Source: CAXMST01 sp963712765
GTDB lineage: Bacteria > Actinomycetota > Thermoleophilia > Solirubrobacterales > 70-9
Direction of reading: 5' to 3'
NCBI GenBank assembly: GCA_963712765.1
Contig: CAVQIX010000003.1
Span: 62,001-126,000, forward strand
DNA: 64,000 nt
Made by a program: the position numbers and the translations under genes. Positions 17,418 through 25,696 of the stretch are shown one piece after another (position 1 is the stretch's first letter; every line of letters starts with the position of its first letter). The notes under the pieces are model-generated. The model made no database searches. It was not told the origin of the DNA and was given only the letters and a program-made list of their open reading frames with translations.

Positions 17418-18185
17418 GTGTACCGGGGAGTGATCAAGGCCAAGACGCCCGAGCAGATCGAGGCGATGGCGGCGGCCGGCAGCATCCTTGTCCGCTGCCA
17501 CAAGATGCTGAAGAAGAGCGCACGCCCCGGGGTGACCACGGCGCACCTAGACGAGATCGCCGAGAAGTTCATCCGCTCCCAGGGTGCGACACCTGCCTTC
17601 AAGGGCTACCGCGGCTTCCCGGGCTCGATCTGTGCCTCCCCGAACTCGATGGTCGTCCACGGGATCCCCGGCGACTACGAGCTCAAGCGCGGCGACCTGC
17701 TCAGTGTCGACATCGGCGTCATCTACGAGGGCTGGGTAGCCGACGCGGCCCAGACGTACGGGATCGGCCCGATCGGTGAGCCGGCCGAGAAGCTGCTCCG
17801 GGTGACGAAGCAGTCGCTCTTCGACGGGATCGCCGAGGCGAAGGCGGGAAACCACCTCGGCGACATCTCCGCCGCCGTCCAGCGCACGGTCGAGGCCGAG
17901 GGTCTGCACGTGATCAAGAGCCTTGTCGGCCATGGGATCGGGACCGAGATGCACGAGGATCCGCAGATCCCCAACTACGGTGAGCCCGGCAGCGGCCCCG
18001 AGCTGGAGGAGGGGATGACCCTGGCGATCGAGCCGATGGTCAACATCGGCACCGACGAGATCCGCATGGGCTCCGACCACTGGGCCGTCTACTCCTCGGA
18101 TGGCTCGCTTGCCGCCCACTTCGAGTTCACGGTCGCGGTAGGCGTCGACGGCCCCAGCATCCTCACCCCCTGGCACGAGGAGTAG
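17418..18185 (+). CDS. map: Methionine aminopeptidase type I
   Basis: The 255-residue metalloprotease removes N-terminal Met. Metal ligands are visible in order: D in LLSVDIGVIYEGWVAD, the second D in that stretch, H in VGHGIGTEMHEDPQIPNYG, E in MTLAIEPMVN and E in AHFEFTVAV. GTG 17418 has AGGAG at 17406-17410. Its stop precedes a 145-bp gap in place of the usual infA. Confidence 0.97.
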   Translation: MYRGVIKAKTPEQIEAMAAAGSILVRCHKMLKKSARPGVTTAHLDEIAEKFIRSQGATPAFKGYRGFPGSICASPNSMVVHGIPGDYELKRGDLLSVDIGVIYEGWVADAAQTYGIGPIGEPAEKLLRVTKQSLFDGIAEAKAGNHLGDISAAVQRTVEAEGLHVIKSLVGHGIGTEMHEDPQIPNYGEPGSGPELEEGMTLAIEPMVNIGTDEIRMGSDHWAVYSSDGSLAAHFEFTVAVGVDGPSILTPWHEE

Positions 18186-18248
18186 GGCACCCGAATCTGC
18201 CTCGCGCCGGCCCCTCGCGCCGGGAATCGTTTGCTACCATGCCGACTT

Positions 18249-18262
18249 CGGCCTTAAGGCCG
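18249..18262. promoter_or_regulatory. 14-bp perfect palindrome upstream of rpmJ
   Basis: CGGCCTTAAGGCCG lies in the 145-bp gap between map and rpmJ, 68 bases before the rpmJ start and 9 bases after a TACCAT hexamer (18235-18240). It could be an operator or a short RNA hairpin ahead of the alpha operon. No protein is assigned. Confidence 0.35.
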
Positions 18263-18330
18263 TCCCTGCCTGCCTGCTGTCCGATTCATGGGACGTGCGG
18301 GCCACCTAGTCAGATACGAGTTGGAGAAGC

Positions 18331-18444
18331 ATGAAGGTTCGTGCGTCCGTAAAACCAATGTGTGAGCGTTGCCAGGTAATCCGGCGCCGCGGACGCGTGC
18401 TCGTAATCTGCTCGAACCCGCGACACAAGCAGCGTCAGGGCTAG
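18331..18444 (+). CDS. rpmJ: 50S ribosomal protein L36
   Basis: A 37-residue L36 of the zinc-binding type: MKVRASVKPMCERCQVIRRR, then VLVICSNPRHKQRQG. Ligands are the Cys pair CERC, a later Cys and the terminal His. GGAG at 18323-18326 is close to the ATG. rpsM follows after three bases. Confidence 0.96.
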   Translation: MKVRASVKPMCERCQVIRRRGRVLVICSNPRHKQRQG

Positions 18445-18447
18445 TCG

Positions 18448-18831
18448 ATGGCACGTATCGCAGGTATCAACCTCCCGCTCAACAAGCGCGCCGTGGTCGG
18501 TCTCACCTATATCCACGGGATCGGTCGCTCGACCGCCGAGGACATCGTCGAGGCCAGCCAGGTCGACCCGGGCACGAGGATCGAGGACCTCAACGACGAC
18601 CAGGTGATGAAGCTCCGCGAGGCCGTCGAGCAGTTCCAGGTCGAGGGTGACCTCCGCCGCGAGCGCTCCCAGAACGTCAAGCGCCTGATGGAGATCGGCT
18701 CCTACCGGGGCCTGCGCCACCGCCGGGGCCTGCCGGCCCGCGGCCAGCGCACCAAGACCAACGCCCGCACCCGAAAGGGCCCGCGCCGGATGAGCATCGC
18801 CGGTCGCAAAAAGGCCCCGACCCCCAAGTAA
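18448..18831 (+). CDS. rpsM: 30S ribosomal protein S13
   Basis: The 127-residue S13 shows MARIAGINLPLNKRAVVGLTY, the helix-hairpin-helix IHGIGRSTAEDI, and the basic C-terminus RGLPARGQRTKTNARTRKG. Length and motifs are normal for the 30S head protein. Confidence 0.98.
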   Translation: MARIAGINLPLNKRAVVGLTYIHGIGRSTAEDIVEASQVDPGTRIEDLNDDQVMKLREAVEQFQVEGDLRRERSQNVKRLMEIGSYRGLRHRRGLPARGQRTKTNARTRKGPRRMSIAGRKKAPTPK

Positions 18832-18844
18832 GCAGGACTGAGCT

Positions 18845-19237
18845 TTGCCGCAACCCAAGAAGTCCAAGGGACGCCGCCGCGCGAAGAAGAACGTGCCGGT
18901 CGGGCAGGCCCACATCAAGACCTCCTTCAACAACACGATCGTCACCCTGACCGACCCCGCCGGCAATGTGATCGCATGGGAGTCCGCCGGCTCAGCCGGT
19001 TTCAAGGGCTCGCGCAAGTCGACCCCGTTTGCCGCCCAGGTGACCGCCGACAACGCCGCCCGCAAGGGAATGGAGCACGGGCTCGAGCGCGTTGAGGTGC
19101 TCGCCAAGGGAGCGGGATCTGGCCGCGAGACGGCGATTCGCGCCCTGCAGGCTGCCGGCCTCAACGTGACCACGGTCAAGGACGTCTCCCCGCAGGCCCA
19201 CAACGGCGTTCGCCAGAAGAAGCGGAGGCGTGTCTAG
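18845..19237 (+). CDS. rpsK: 30S ribosomal protein S11
   Basis: The 130-residue S11 has AHIKTSFNNTIVTLTDPAGN, SAGSAGFKGSRKSTPFAAQ and the C-terminal GVRQKKRRRV. The start is the rare TTG at 18845, supported by CAGGA about 7 bases upstream and by the family N-terminus. Confidence 0.97.
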   Translation: MPQPKKSKGRRRAKKNVPVGQAHIKTSFNNTIVTLTDPAGNVIAWESAGSAGFKGSRKSTPFAAQVTADNAARKGMEHGLERVEVLAKGAGSGRETAIRALQAAGLNVTTVKDVSPQAHNGVRQKKRRRV

Positions 19238-19240
19238 ACC

Positions 19241-19861
19241 ATGGCCCGCGATACCTCCCCGCAGTGCAAGCAGTGCCGCCGCGAAGGCCAGAAGCTCTTC
19301 CTCAAGGGCGAGCGCTGCCTGACCGACAAGTGTGGCGTCGAGCGCCGCTCCTATCCGCCAGGCCAGCATGGCCGCGGCCGCATGCGCGCCTCCGAGTACC
19401 GCAACCAGCTGCGTGAGAAGCAGAAGGCTCGCCGCTTCTACCAGGTGCTGGAGAAGCAGTTCCGCGGCTACTACGACAAGGCGTCCCGTCAGGATGGCGT
19501 CACCGGCGAGAACCTCCTGCGTCTGCTCGAGCGGCGCTTCGACAACGTGCTGGTCCGGCTCGGCTTCGCCGCCTCGCGGCGCCAGGCTCGCCAGCTGGTC
19601 CGCCATGGCCACTGGCAGATCAACGGCCGCCGGGTCAACATCCCCAGCTACCAGCTCAAGCCCGACGATGTGATCTCGATCCGCGACGGCAGCTCCGCGA
19701 AGCCGACCGTTCAGGTCGCAACCGAACTTATTTCCACAGTGCCCCCCTGGCTACAGGCCGATCACGACGCGCTGACCGCGAAGGTCCTGCGCCTCCCCGA
19801 GAGGGACGAGATCGACTCGCCGGTCGAGGAACAGCTCATCGTCGAGCTGTACTCCAAGTAG
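19241..19861 (+). CDS. rpsD: 30S ribosomal protein S4 (zinc-binding form)
   Basis: The 206-residue S4 keeps four Cys in the N-terminal region (QCKQC, then GERC and DKC), the zinc-binding form. The S4 RNA-binding domain is RRFDNVLVRLGFAASRRQARQLVRHGHWQINGRRV-like, at residues ~95-130. It starts three bases after rpsK. Confidence 0.98.
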   Translation: MARDTSPQCKQCRREGQKLFLKGERCLTDKCGVERRSYPPGQHGRGRMRASEYRNQLREKQKARRFYQVLEKQFRGYYDKASRQDGVTGENLLRLLERRFDNVLVRLGFAASRRQARQLVRHGHWQINGRRVNIPSYQLKPDDVISIRDGSSAKPTVQVATELISTVPPWLQADHDALTAKVLRLPERDEIDSPVEEQLIVELYSK

Positions 19862-19895
19862 GGCCCCCGAAAACCCGCCGACGGAAGGACGCGCA

Positions 19896-20861
19896 ATGAC
19901 CACCCTGCCCGAGTTTCAGGAACCGAAGATCAGCAGCGAGGATACGGACGACACCAAGGGTACGTTCGTGATCGAGCCTCTCGACAAGGGGTTCGGTTAC
20001 ACCTACGGCAACAGCCTCCGTCGCGTGCTGCTCTCCTCGCTCAACGGCGCCGCGATCAAGTCGGTGCGGATCGAGGGCGTCGCCCACGAGTTCTCCAACA
20101 TCGACGGGGTCAAGGAGGATGTCACCGACATCGTCCTCAACCTCAAGGACATCGTGATCCGGATGCACACCGACGCCGATGAGGTCGAGGTGCCGCTGGT
20201 CGCGAGCGCCGCCGGACTGGTGAGCGCGGGCGACATCGATCTGCCCGCCGGAGTCGAGATCCTCAACCCCGACGCGCCGATCGCGACGCTCGAGAAGAAG
20301 ACCAAGCTCGAGATGTACCTCACGGTCGGTCGCGGTCGCGGCTATTCGCCCGCCGAGGACAACAAGACCGAGGACCAGGCGATCGGCGTAATCCCGATCG
20401 ACTCGATCTTCTCCCCGATCCGTCGCGCCGCCTACCAGGTGGACTCCTCGCGAGTCGGTCAGCGGACCGACTTCGACAAGCTGACGCTCGAGGTCGAGAC
20501 CGATGGCTCGATGGAGCCCGGCTCGGCGCTGCGCGAAGCCGCGGAGCTGATGATCAAGAGCCTGGCGATCTTCACCGACGCCGACCGGCTCGAGGAGTTG
20601 ACCCAGACCAACGGCGCCGCCGCCGGAGCGCCTGGTGCCGAGGGCGCCGAGGCTGGCGGAGGCGACGACCGGCTGATCGAGGAGCTCGAGATCGGCGTCC
20701 GCGCCTACAACTGCCTGAAGCGGGCGGGCGTGCAGACGATCGGGGACCTGACCACCAAGTCCTTCTCGGAGCTGACCGCGATCCCGAACTTCGGCGAGCG
20801 GTCGATCGAAGAGGTCGTCGAGGCGCTCAATCAGCTCGGTCTGAGCCTGCGCGAGGAGTAA
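19896..20861 (+). CDS. rpoA: DNA-directed RNA polymerase alpha subunit
   Basis: The 321-residue alpha subunit has the N-terminal assembly domain (GFGYTYGNSLRRVLLSSLNGAAI) and, after an Ala/Gly linker at ~residues 240-255, the alpha-CTD. The CTD holds VRAYNCLKRAG, with the Arg that contacts UP elements, and IPNFGERSIEEV. GGAAGGA at 19883-19889 precedes the ATG. Confidence 0.99.
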   Translation: MTTLPEFQEPKISSEDTDDTKGTFVIEPLDKGFGYTYGNSLRRVLLSSLNGAAIKSVRIEGVAHEFSNIDGVKEDVTDIVLNLKDIVIRMHTDADEVEVPLVASAAGLVSAGDIDLPAGVEILNPDAPIATLEKKTKLEMYLTVGRGRGYSPAEDNKTEDQAIGVIPIDSIFSPIRRAAYQVDSSRVGQRTDFDKLTLEVETDGSMEPGSALREAAELMIKSLAIFTDADRLEELTQTNGAAAGAPGAEGAEAGGGDDRLIEELEIGVRAYNCLKRAGVQTIGDLTTKSFSELTAIPNFGERSIEEVVEALNQLGLSLREE

Positions 20862-20867
20862 GGCCCG

Positions 20868-21221
20868 ATGCGCCATCGCCGCAACCGCAACAAGCTCAGC
20901 CGCGACGCCTCGCATCGCAAGGCGCTGCTGCAGAACCTCTCCAAGCAGGTGATCGAGCACGAGCGGATCAAGACCTCCCAGGCGAAGGCGAAGGCGGTCA
21001 AGCCAGAGGTCGAGAAGTTGATCACGCTGGCCAAGCGCGGCGACCTGCACGCGCGACGGCAGCTGCTCAAGAAGCTCGGCCAGGACAAGTTCGCCGTGCA
21101 CAAGCTGGTCGAGGAGATCGCCCCGCGCTACGACGAGCGCCCCGGCGGCTACACCCGCATCACCAAGCTCGGCCCGCGCCGCAGCGATTCGACCGAAATG
21201 GTCTTCCTCGAGCTGGTCTAG
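20868..21221 (+). CDS. rplQ: 50S ribosomal protein L17
   Basis: The 117-residue L17 begins MRHRRNRNKLSRDASHRKALLQNL and ends with YTRITKLGPRRSDSTEMVFLELV, both classic. It starts 6 bases after rpoA and closes the alpha operon. Confidence 0.98.
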   Translation: MRHRRNRNKLSRDASHRKALLQNLSKQVIEHERIKTSQAKAKAVKPEVEKLITLAKRGDLHARRQLLKKLGQDKFAVHKLVEEIAPRYDERPGGYTRITKLGPRRSDSTEMVFLELV

Positions 21222-21502
21222 GCCCCGCGGGTGACCGCCGTCCCCAGGCGGGCCGCGACCCAGAGCCGGCGCCCGGATATCTGGCACCGGGTTGAAGCGC
21301 CGGGCCTTGATGCCCTGGGCGTAGCCGTCGACCTCGACCGCGAGGCCGTGTTCCGGCCAGTGCTCCCCAACCCCGCCACCACCCTCGCCTCCCCTCGTTG
21401 CCAACCCCGCGGCGATCCGGCCCGCCGTCGGTGGCTTGCCGATGCCGTCCCGCGGCGACTCCCGCCACTCGCCCCTTCGCCCCTGCCAGACTTCCCGGCT
21501 CG
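21222..21502. other. 281-bp gap between rplQ and truA
   Basis: No recognisable gene lies here. A small GC hairpin (CCGCC at 21235-21239 with GGCGG at 21247-21251) may be a weak terminator for rplQ. A plus-strand frame from GTG 21231 runs 91 codons but resembles nothing I know and lacks a convincing binding site. Confidence 0.5.
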
Positions 21503-22252
21503 ATGAGCACCTACCGCCTCGAGATCGCCTACGACGGGACCGGATTCAAGGGCTGGGCCCGCCAGGAGGGGCTGCGCACCGTGCAGGAGGAGGTCGAGGG
21601 CGCGCTGGAGCCGCTGTTCGCCACCCGGGTTCCGCTCACGGTCGCCGGCCGGACCGATGCCGGCGTTCACGCCTTTGGCCAGGTCGCGAGCTTCCACGCC
21701 GAGAACGAGCCGCCCGACTCACTCCGTCGCGCGCTCAATGCCCTGACGCCCGCCGATATCTCGATCATCCTCGCCGAGGCGGCGCCCGACGGCTTCGAAG
21801 CTCGCCGCGACGCCACCTCCCGCCTCTACCGCTACCGGCTGCAGACCGGACCGACGACCGACCCCTTCGAGCGCCGCTATGCCCTCCACTGGCCGTACCC
21901 ACTCGATCGCGAGGTGCTCGACCGCTGCGCGGCCCTCCTTCCCGGCACCCACGACTTCACCGCCTTCACGCCGACCGAGAGCGAGCACGTGCGCTTCGAG
22001 CGCGAGATCGTCGAGGCCGGGTGGTCGGAGGCCGCCTCCTGGTTGGGCGCGGCCCCGATTCTCGAGTTCGAGATCGAGGCCGACTCCTTCATGCGGAACA
22101 TGGTCCGCGCCCTGGTCGGGACGATGCTGGAGGTCGGCGCCGGGCGTCGTAGCGTCGAGGACTTCGCCCGCCTGCTGGAGGGCCGGCCGCGGCCCGAGGC
22201 GGGGGAGACCGCGGCTGCGTGCGGCCTGTTCCTGATCGCGGTGAGGTACTGA
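21503..22252 (+). CDS. truA: tRNA pseudouridine synthase A (positions 38-40)
   Basis: The 249-residue enzyme isomerises uridines in the tRNA anticodon stem. Motifs are YRLEIAYDGTGFKGWARQEG, the catalytic Asp in AGRTDAGVHAFGQVASF, SRLYRYRL, HDFTAFT and the C-terminal SFMRNMVRALVGTMLEVG. The frame is open 35 codons upstream, but this ATG starts the conserved region. It usually follows rplQ, as here. Confidence 0.97.
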   Translation: MSTYRLEIAYDGTGFKGWARQEGLRTVQEEVEGALEPLFATRVPLTVAGRTDAGVHAFGQVASFHAENEPPDSLRRALNALTPADISIILAEAAPDGFEARRDATSRLYRYRLQTGPTTDPFERRYALHWPYPLDREVLDRCAALLPGTHDFTAFTPTESEHVRFEREIVEAGWSEAASWLGAAPILEFEIEADSFMRNMVRALVGTMLEVGAGRRSVEDFARLLEGRPRPEAGETAAACGLFLIAVRY

Positions 22253-22815
22253 TGCAGCGACCGGGATCTCGCCGAGGCGCGATCGCCGCGATCGCTTCGA
22301 TCGTCCTGCTGGCGGCCGGCTGCGGCGGCAACGCGGGTACCGGCGAGGGCGAGGTCGTCATCGCCGCCCCGGCGGTAACCGGCGACGGACCCCGGCTTCC
22401 CGAGACCGACTGGCGGCGGGCCGTGGGCGCCGTCTGCCGGGAGACCGAGCGCCAGGTGGTGGCAGCGAACACCGACCTGATCGTCTCGATCGAAGCCGAT
22501 CCCGAGCAACGGGACGAGGGCGAGGTCAGCCGGCTCGTGTTCGAGGCGAGTCGGCCGCTGATCGAGGCCCAGCTGGCGGAGCTCTCGCAGCTACGTCCTC
22601 CGGAGCAGCTCGAGGCCGGCTATCAGGAGCTGATCCAGCAGCTCGCCCTCGACCTCGAGCTGACCGGACGCGTCGCCGCCACGATCGACGCGGAAGGGGG
22701 AGGCGACGCCGCCGCCGCGCTCGCCGAGCAGCTCGGCCTCGTCGGCGCGCGGGCCCGGAAGCTGATCGAGCGGCTCGATCTTGGGGACTGCCTGCCGCAG
22801 CCCGGCTCGCGGTGA
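22252..22815 (+). CDS. Small putative lipoprotein of unknown function
   Basis: The 187-residue protein overlaps the truA stop by one base. A short basic N-terminus, a hydrophobic stretch and the lipobox LAAGC (Cys24) mark a lipoprotein. The mature part is mostly charged helical sequence, possibly a helical bundle, with two Cys (AVCRE and GDCLP) that may form a disulfide. I recognise no family. Confidence 0.8.
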   Translation: MQRPGSRRGAIAAIASIVLLAAGCGGNAGTGEGEVVIAAPAVTGDGPRLPETDWRRAVGAVCRETERQVVAANTDLIVSIEADPEQRDEGEVSRLVFEASRPLIEAQLAELSQLRPPEQLEAGYQELIQQLALDLELTGRVAATIDAEGGGDAAAALAEQLGLVGARARKLIERLDLGDCLPQPGSR

Positions 22816-22816
22816 G

Positions 22817-22839
22817 GACCCCGGCCCGCCGGAGGGGTC
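22817..22839 (+). terminator. Hairpin between convergent genes
   Basis: GACCCC (22817-22822) pairs with GGGGTC (22834-22839). A second GACCCC at 22841-22846 offers an alternative pairing. It lies just after the lipoprotein gene stop and before the end of the oppositely oriented ABC ATPase gene. An 8-bp unit CGCTCAGA is tandemly repeated at 22853-22868. Confidence 0.4.
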
Positions 22840-22929
22840 GGACCCCGAGCGGCGCTCAGACGCTCAGACGCTCTCGAGGAAGGCGAAGCTGGAGGCCGCG
22901 AGTCCGACCCTGCTCGGCGGCTGACCCGA

Positions 22930-23922
22930 TCAGCGGCCGGCGGGCTCCCTGGGGAGCACGTTCGCCGGGCCGTCGAGCCAGACCTGCACCGAGTCGCCGG
23001 GGTGCCATGCGGGCCAGCTCAGACGTCGTGAGCGCACTACGGTGCCGGAGGGGAGCTCGACGTCGAGCAGCTGGTCGTGGCCGTAGAAGGTGCGACCGGT
23101 GATCCGTCCCTTCAGGGTCGGGGCGTTGGTCGCCGGTCGCCCGGCGTCCACGGCGACCGCCTCGGGCCGGAGCAGTACGTCGACCTCGCCCTCGATCTCG
23201 GAGGCGGTGTGGAAGTCGCCGAGCTCGCAGCTCACACGCCCGTCCGCAACCCTCCCGGGAAGGATGTCGATATCGCCGAGGAAGCCGGCGACCCAATGCG
23301 TGGCCGGGCTCGAGTAGACCTCCTCCGGGGTGCCGATCTGCTCGATCCGGCCCTCGTTCATCATCGCGACGCGGTCGGCGAGGCTGAGCGCCTCCTCCTG
23401 GTCATGGGTGACGAACAGGGAGGTGACCCCGGCGTCGGCGAGGATCCTGCGGACGTCGGCCCGCAGCCGCTCGCGCAGGCTCGCGTCGAGGTTCGAGAAG
23501 GGCTCGTCGAGCAGGACCAGGTCCGGGTCCGGCGCCAGCGCCCGGGCGAGCGCGACCCGCTGCTGCTCGCCGCCCGAGAGCTCGTGGACCGAGCGCTCGG
23601 CGTAGTCGCCGAGGCCGACCAACTCGAGCGCCTCGAGGATCCGGCCGCGGTCGGCCCCTCGGCCGATCGCGTAGCCGACGTTGCCGGCGACGTCGAGGTG
23701 GGGGAAGAGGGCGTAGTCCTGGAAGACCATGCCGATCCGGCGCTTCTCGGGCTGGACGAAGACGCCGCGGTCGCTGAGCGTGCGGGAGCCGATCACGATC
23801 CGGCCCGCGTCGGGCCGCTCCAGGCCGGCGATCATCCGCAGTGTCGTCGTCTTTCCACAGCCGCTGGGGCCGAGCAGGGCGACGACCTCCCCTGGCTCGA
23901 CCTCGAGGTCCAGCCCGGCCAC
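22930..23922 (-). CDS. Fe(3+)-type ABC transporter ATPase; true N-terminus out of frame
   Basis: The 330-residue frame has Walker A GPSGCGKTT, Q-loop VFQDYALFPHL, signature LSGGEQQRVALARAL, Walker B LVLLDEP, H-loop THDQEEAL and a C-terminal TOBE-like domain, as in FbpC/PotA. GTG 23922 starts too late: upstream in the same frame the coding similarity continues (VTIEGLCKRFEESEA) but no ATG, GTG or TTG occurs before a TGA at 24010-24012. A GTG at 24013, in GTGA overlap with the permease stop, is the natural start but lies in another frame. One surplus base near 23965-23985 would explain this. Confidence 0.8.
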   Translation of the reverse strand: MAGLDLEVEPGEVVALLGPSGCGKTTTLRMIAGLERPDAGRIVIGSRTLSDRGVFVQPEKRRIGMVFQDYALFPHLDVAGNVGYAIGRGADRGRILEALELVGLGDYAERSVHELSGGEQQRVALARALAPDPDLVLLDEPFSNLDASLRERLRADVRRILADAGVTSLFVTHDQEEALSLADRVAMMNEGRIEQIGTPEEVYSSPATHWVAGFLGDIDILPGRVADGRVSCELGDFHTASEIEGEVDVLLRPEAVAVDAGRPATNAPTLKGRITGRTFYGHDQLLDVELPSGTVVRSRRLSWPAWHPGDSVQVWLDGPANVLPREPAGR

Positions 23923-24009
23923 GGCCTCGCTCTCCTCGAAGCGCTTGCAGAGCCCCTCGATCGTGACCTCGCGCGGCCAGGCGTGCGATCGGTGTGTTGC
24001 GGTCGCCGC

Positions 24010-24669
24010 TCACGATGCCGGCTCCGCTTTACCGGTCAGCCACCAAAGCGGTGGCGCCGCGACGAGGAGAAGCAGCAGGGAGGGGATCGCGCTCGCCTCG
24101 AAGAAGCCGAGGGTGGTCTGGCGCCAGATGTCGATTGCGAGCGTCTCGAACCCGATCGGCGCCAGCAGCAGCGTTGCCGGCAGCTCCTTGAGAGCGTGCA
24201 GGAAGACCAGTGCGGCGCCGGCCGCGATGCCACCGGCGACAAGCGGGGTGGTGATCGTGCGGAAGACCTCGACCGGCCCCCGACCCATCCCGCGGGCGGC
24301 TTCCTCGACTCGGGGGGAGACCTGGAGCAGGGAGCTGCTCACTGCGCCGATCGCGAGCGGCAGGAAGTGAATCGTGAGCGCGAACACCAGCATCGCGAGA
24401 GTCTGGTACAGCGGGAGCGCGACCCGCGTGCCGAAGAAGACGAGCGCAAGCGCGACGACGATCCCCGGCAGCGCGTAGCCGGCGTAGCCGAGCCGCTCGA
24501 CGACGGCGGTCACAGGTGAAGGGAAGCGGACTGCGAGAACCGAGATCACGATCGCGAGAAGCGCTGCGAGCGCCGCCGCACCCGCAGCGGCCGCGAAGGA
24601 GTTGCCGACGTTGGCGGCGAGCGCGGCCGTATCCACGTCCCCGAGCCCCTGCGTCGCCCAGTAGATCAA
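24010..24669 (-). CDS. Fe(3+)-type ABC permease, C-terminal half (frame-disrupted)
   Basis: This frame carries the second permease domain of an FbpB-type protein: YAGYALPGIVVALALVFFG and the EAA-type loop EEAARGMGRGPVEVFRTITTPL. It overlaps the upstream half, whose stop TGA falls inside TTGA. TTG 24669 could therefore be a coupled start, giving 219 residues. FbpB permeases are normally one ~520-residue chain. An extra G in the GGGGG run (24671-24675) would join both halves (PVGGLIYW). So this is a frameshift (error or mutation) or a genuinely split gene. Confidence 0.65.
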   Translation of the reverse strand: MIYWATQGLGDVDTAALAANVGNSFAAAAGAAALAALLAIVISVLAVRFPSPVTAVVERLGYAGYALPGIVVALALVFFGTRVALPLYQTLAMLVFALTIHFLPLAIGAVSSSLLQVSPRVEEAARGMGRGPVEVFRTITTPLVAGGIAAGAALVFLHALKELPATLLLAPIGFETLAIDIWRQTTLGFFEASAIPSLLLLLVAAPPLWWLTGKAEPAS

Positions 24670-25643
24670 TCCCCCACGGGGATCGCCAGCGCGATCAGCG
24701 TCACCAGCCCGCAGAAGATGAGCGAGGGAGCTCGCCAGCGGCCGAGGGGGACCGCGGTCGCCCGGCGCCCGGCGCCCGGTCCCGCGCGGTGGTAGCGGCG
24801 CGAGCCGCGGATCCACGAGTAGGCGGCGAGGACGGCGAGGACCCCGAGCATCAGCAGGAAGGCGAGCGCCGCCGCCCCGGTGCGGTCGAAGCTCGACTGC
24901 CAGGTGACGTAGATCTCCCGCGTGAAGGAGTCGAAGCGCATGATCGACACCGCGCCGAAGTCGCTGATCACGTAGAGCGAAACGAGGAGCGCTCCGGCGA
25001 TGGTCGCCGGCACGAGCTGCGGGAGGATCACGGTCCTGAAGGTCTGCGATCGTGTCCGTCCCATCGAGCGCGCGGCGTCCTCAAGCGCGGGGTCGAGCCT
25101 CGCGAGGGCCGCACGGACGCTGAGGAGGACCAGCGGGTAGGTGAACATGCTGAGCGTGAGCCAGGCGCCGAAGAACCCGTAGATCGAGGGCAGCCGATCG
25201 ACTCCGAGGGCGTCGCGGGCAAGGCCCGCGGGCCCGATCGCGGAGATGATCAGATAGGCGCCGATGTAGCTTGGGATCACCAGGGGCAGCGCGGTCAGGG
25301 TCGCCCAGAGGCGTCGGCCGGGGAGGTCGGTGCGGGTGGTCAGCCAGGCCAGCGGCAGCCCGACCGCGATCGCGGTCAGGGTCACCGTGGCGGTCAGCGC
25401 GATGGTCCGTAGCGTCAGTCCGACCGTGCGCGAGTCGCTGATCGTCTCCCAGGCCACGGCCGGTTCGCCGACCACGACCCAGACGAGATACAGCGCCGGT
25501 AGCGCGGCCGCCAGCGCAGCGATCAGGCCGAGGCCGAGCAGCCCGATCGGGGGTCGACGGCGGCCGAGCACGGCGCGGCCGGCCGAGGTGTCGAGCAGGA
25601 AGCGCGGATCGAAGCGTCGGGGTCCGGTAGCCAGTCCCGCCAT
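24666..25643 (-). CDS. Fe(3+)-type ABC permease, N-terminal half
   Basis: The 325-residue product has six or more membrane segments and the permease signature EDAARSMGRTRSQTFRTVILPQL, which docks on the ATPase. It corresponds to the first half of FbpB plus the first helix of the second half, then stops at PVGD within a G-rich run. It lies 53 bp downstream of the binding-protein gene on the minus strand. Confidence 0.8.
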   Translation of the reverse strand: MAGLATGPRRFDPRFLLDTSAGRAVLGRRRPPIGLLGLGLIAALAAALPALYLVWVVVGEPAVAWETISDSRTVGLTLRTIALTATVTLTAIAVGLPLAWLTTRTDLPGRRLWATLTALPLVIPSYIGAYLIISAIGPAGLARDALGVDRLPSIYGFFGAWLTLSMFTYPLVLLSVRAALARLDPALEDAARSMGRTRSQTFRTVILPQLVPATIAGALLVSLYVISDFGAVSIMRFDSFTREIYVTWQSSFDRTGAAALAFLLMLGVLAVLAAYSWIRGSRRYHRAGPGAGRRATAVPLGRWRAPSLIFCGLVTLIALAIPVGD

Positions 25644-25696
25644 TCAGCCCTCGCTCGCCCCGGCGGGTTCAGCCGCCCCGGCCCCGGCAGCCGATC

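Noticed and set aside
19836..21404. 522-codon minus-strand ORF opposite rpoA-rplQ
   Set aside because: Antisense shadow of rpoA and rplQ. The part over the rplQ-truA gap gave no recognisable protein.
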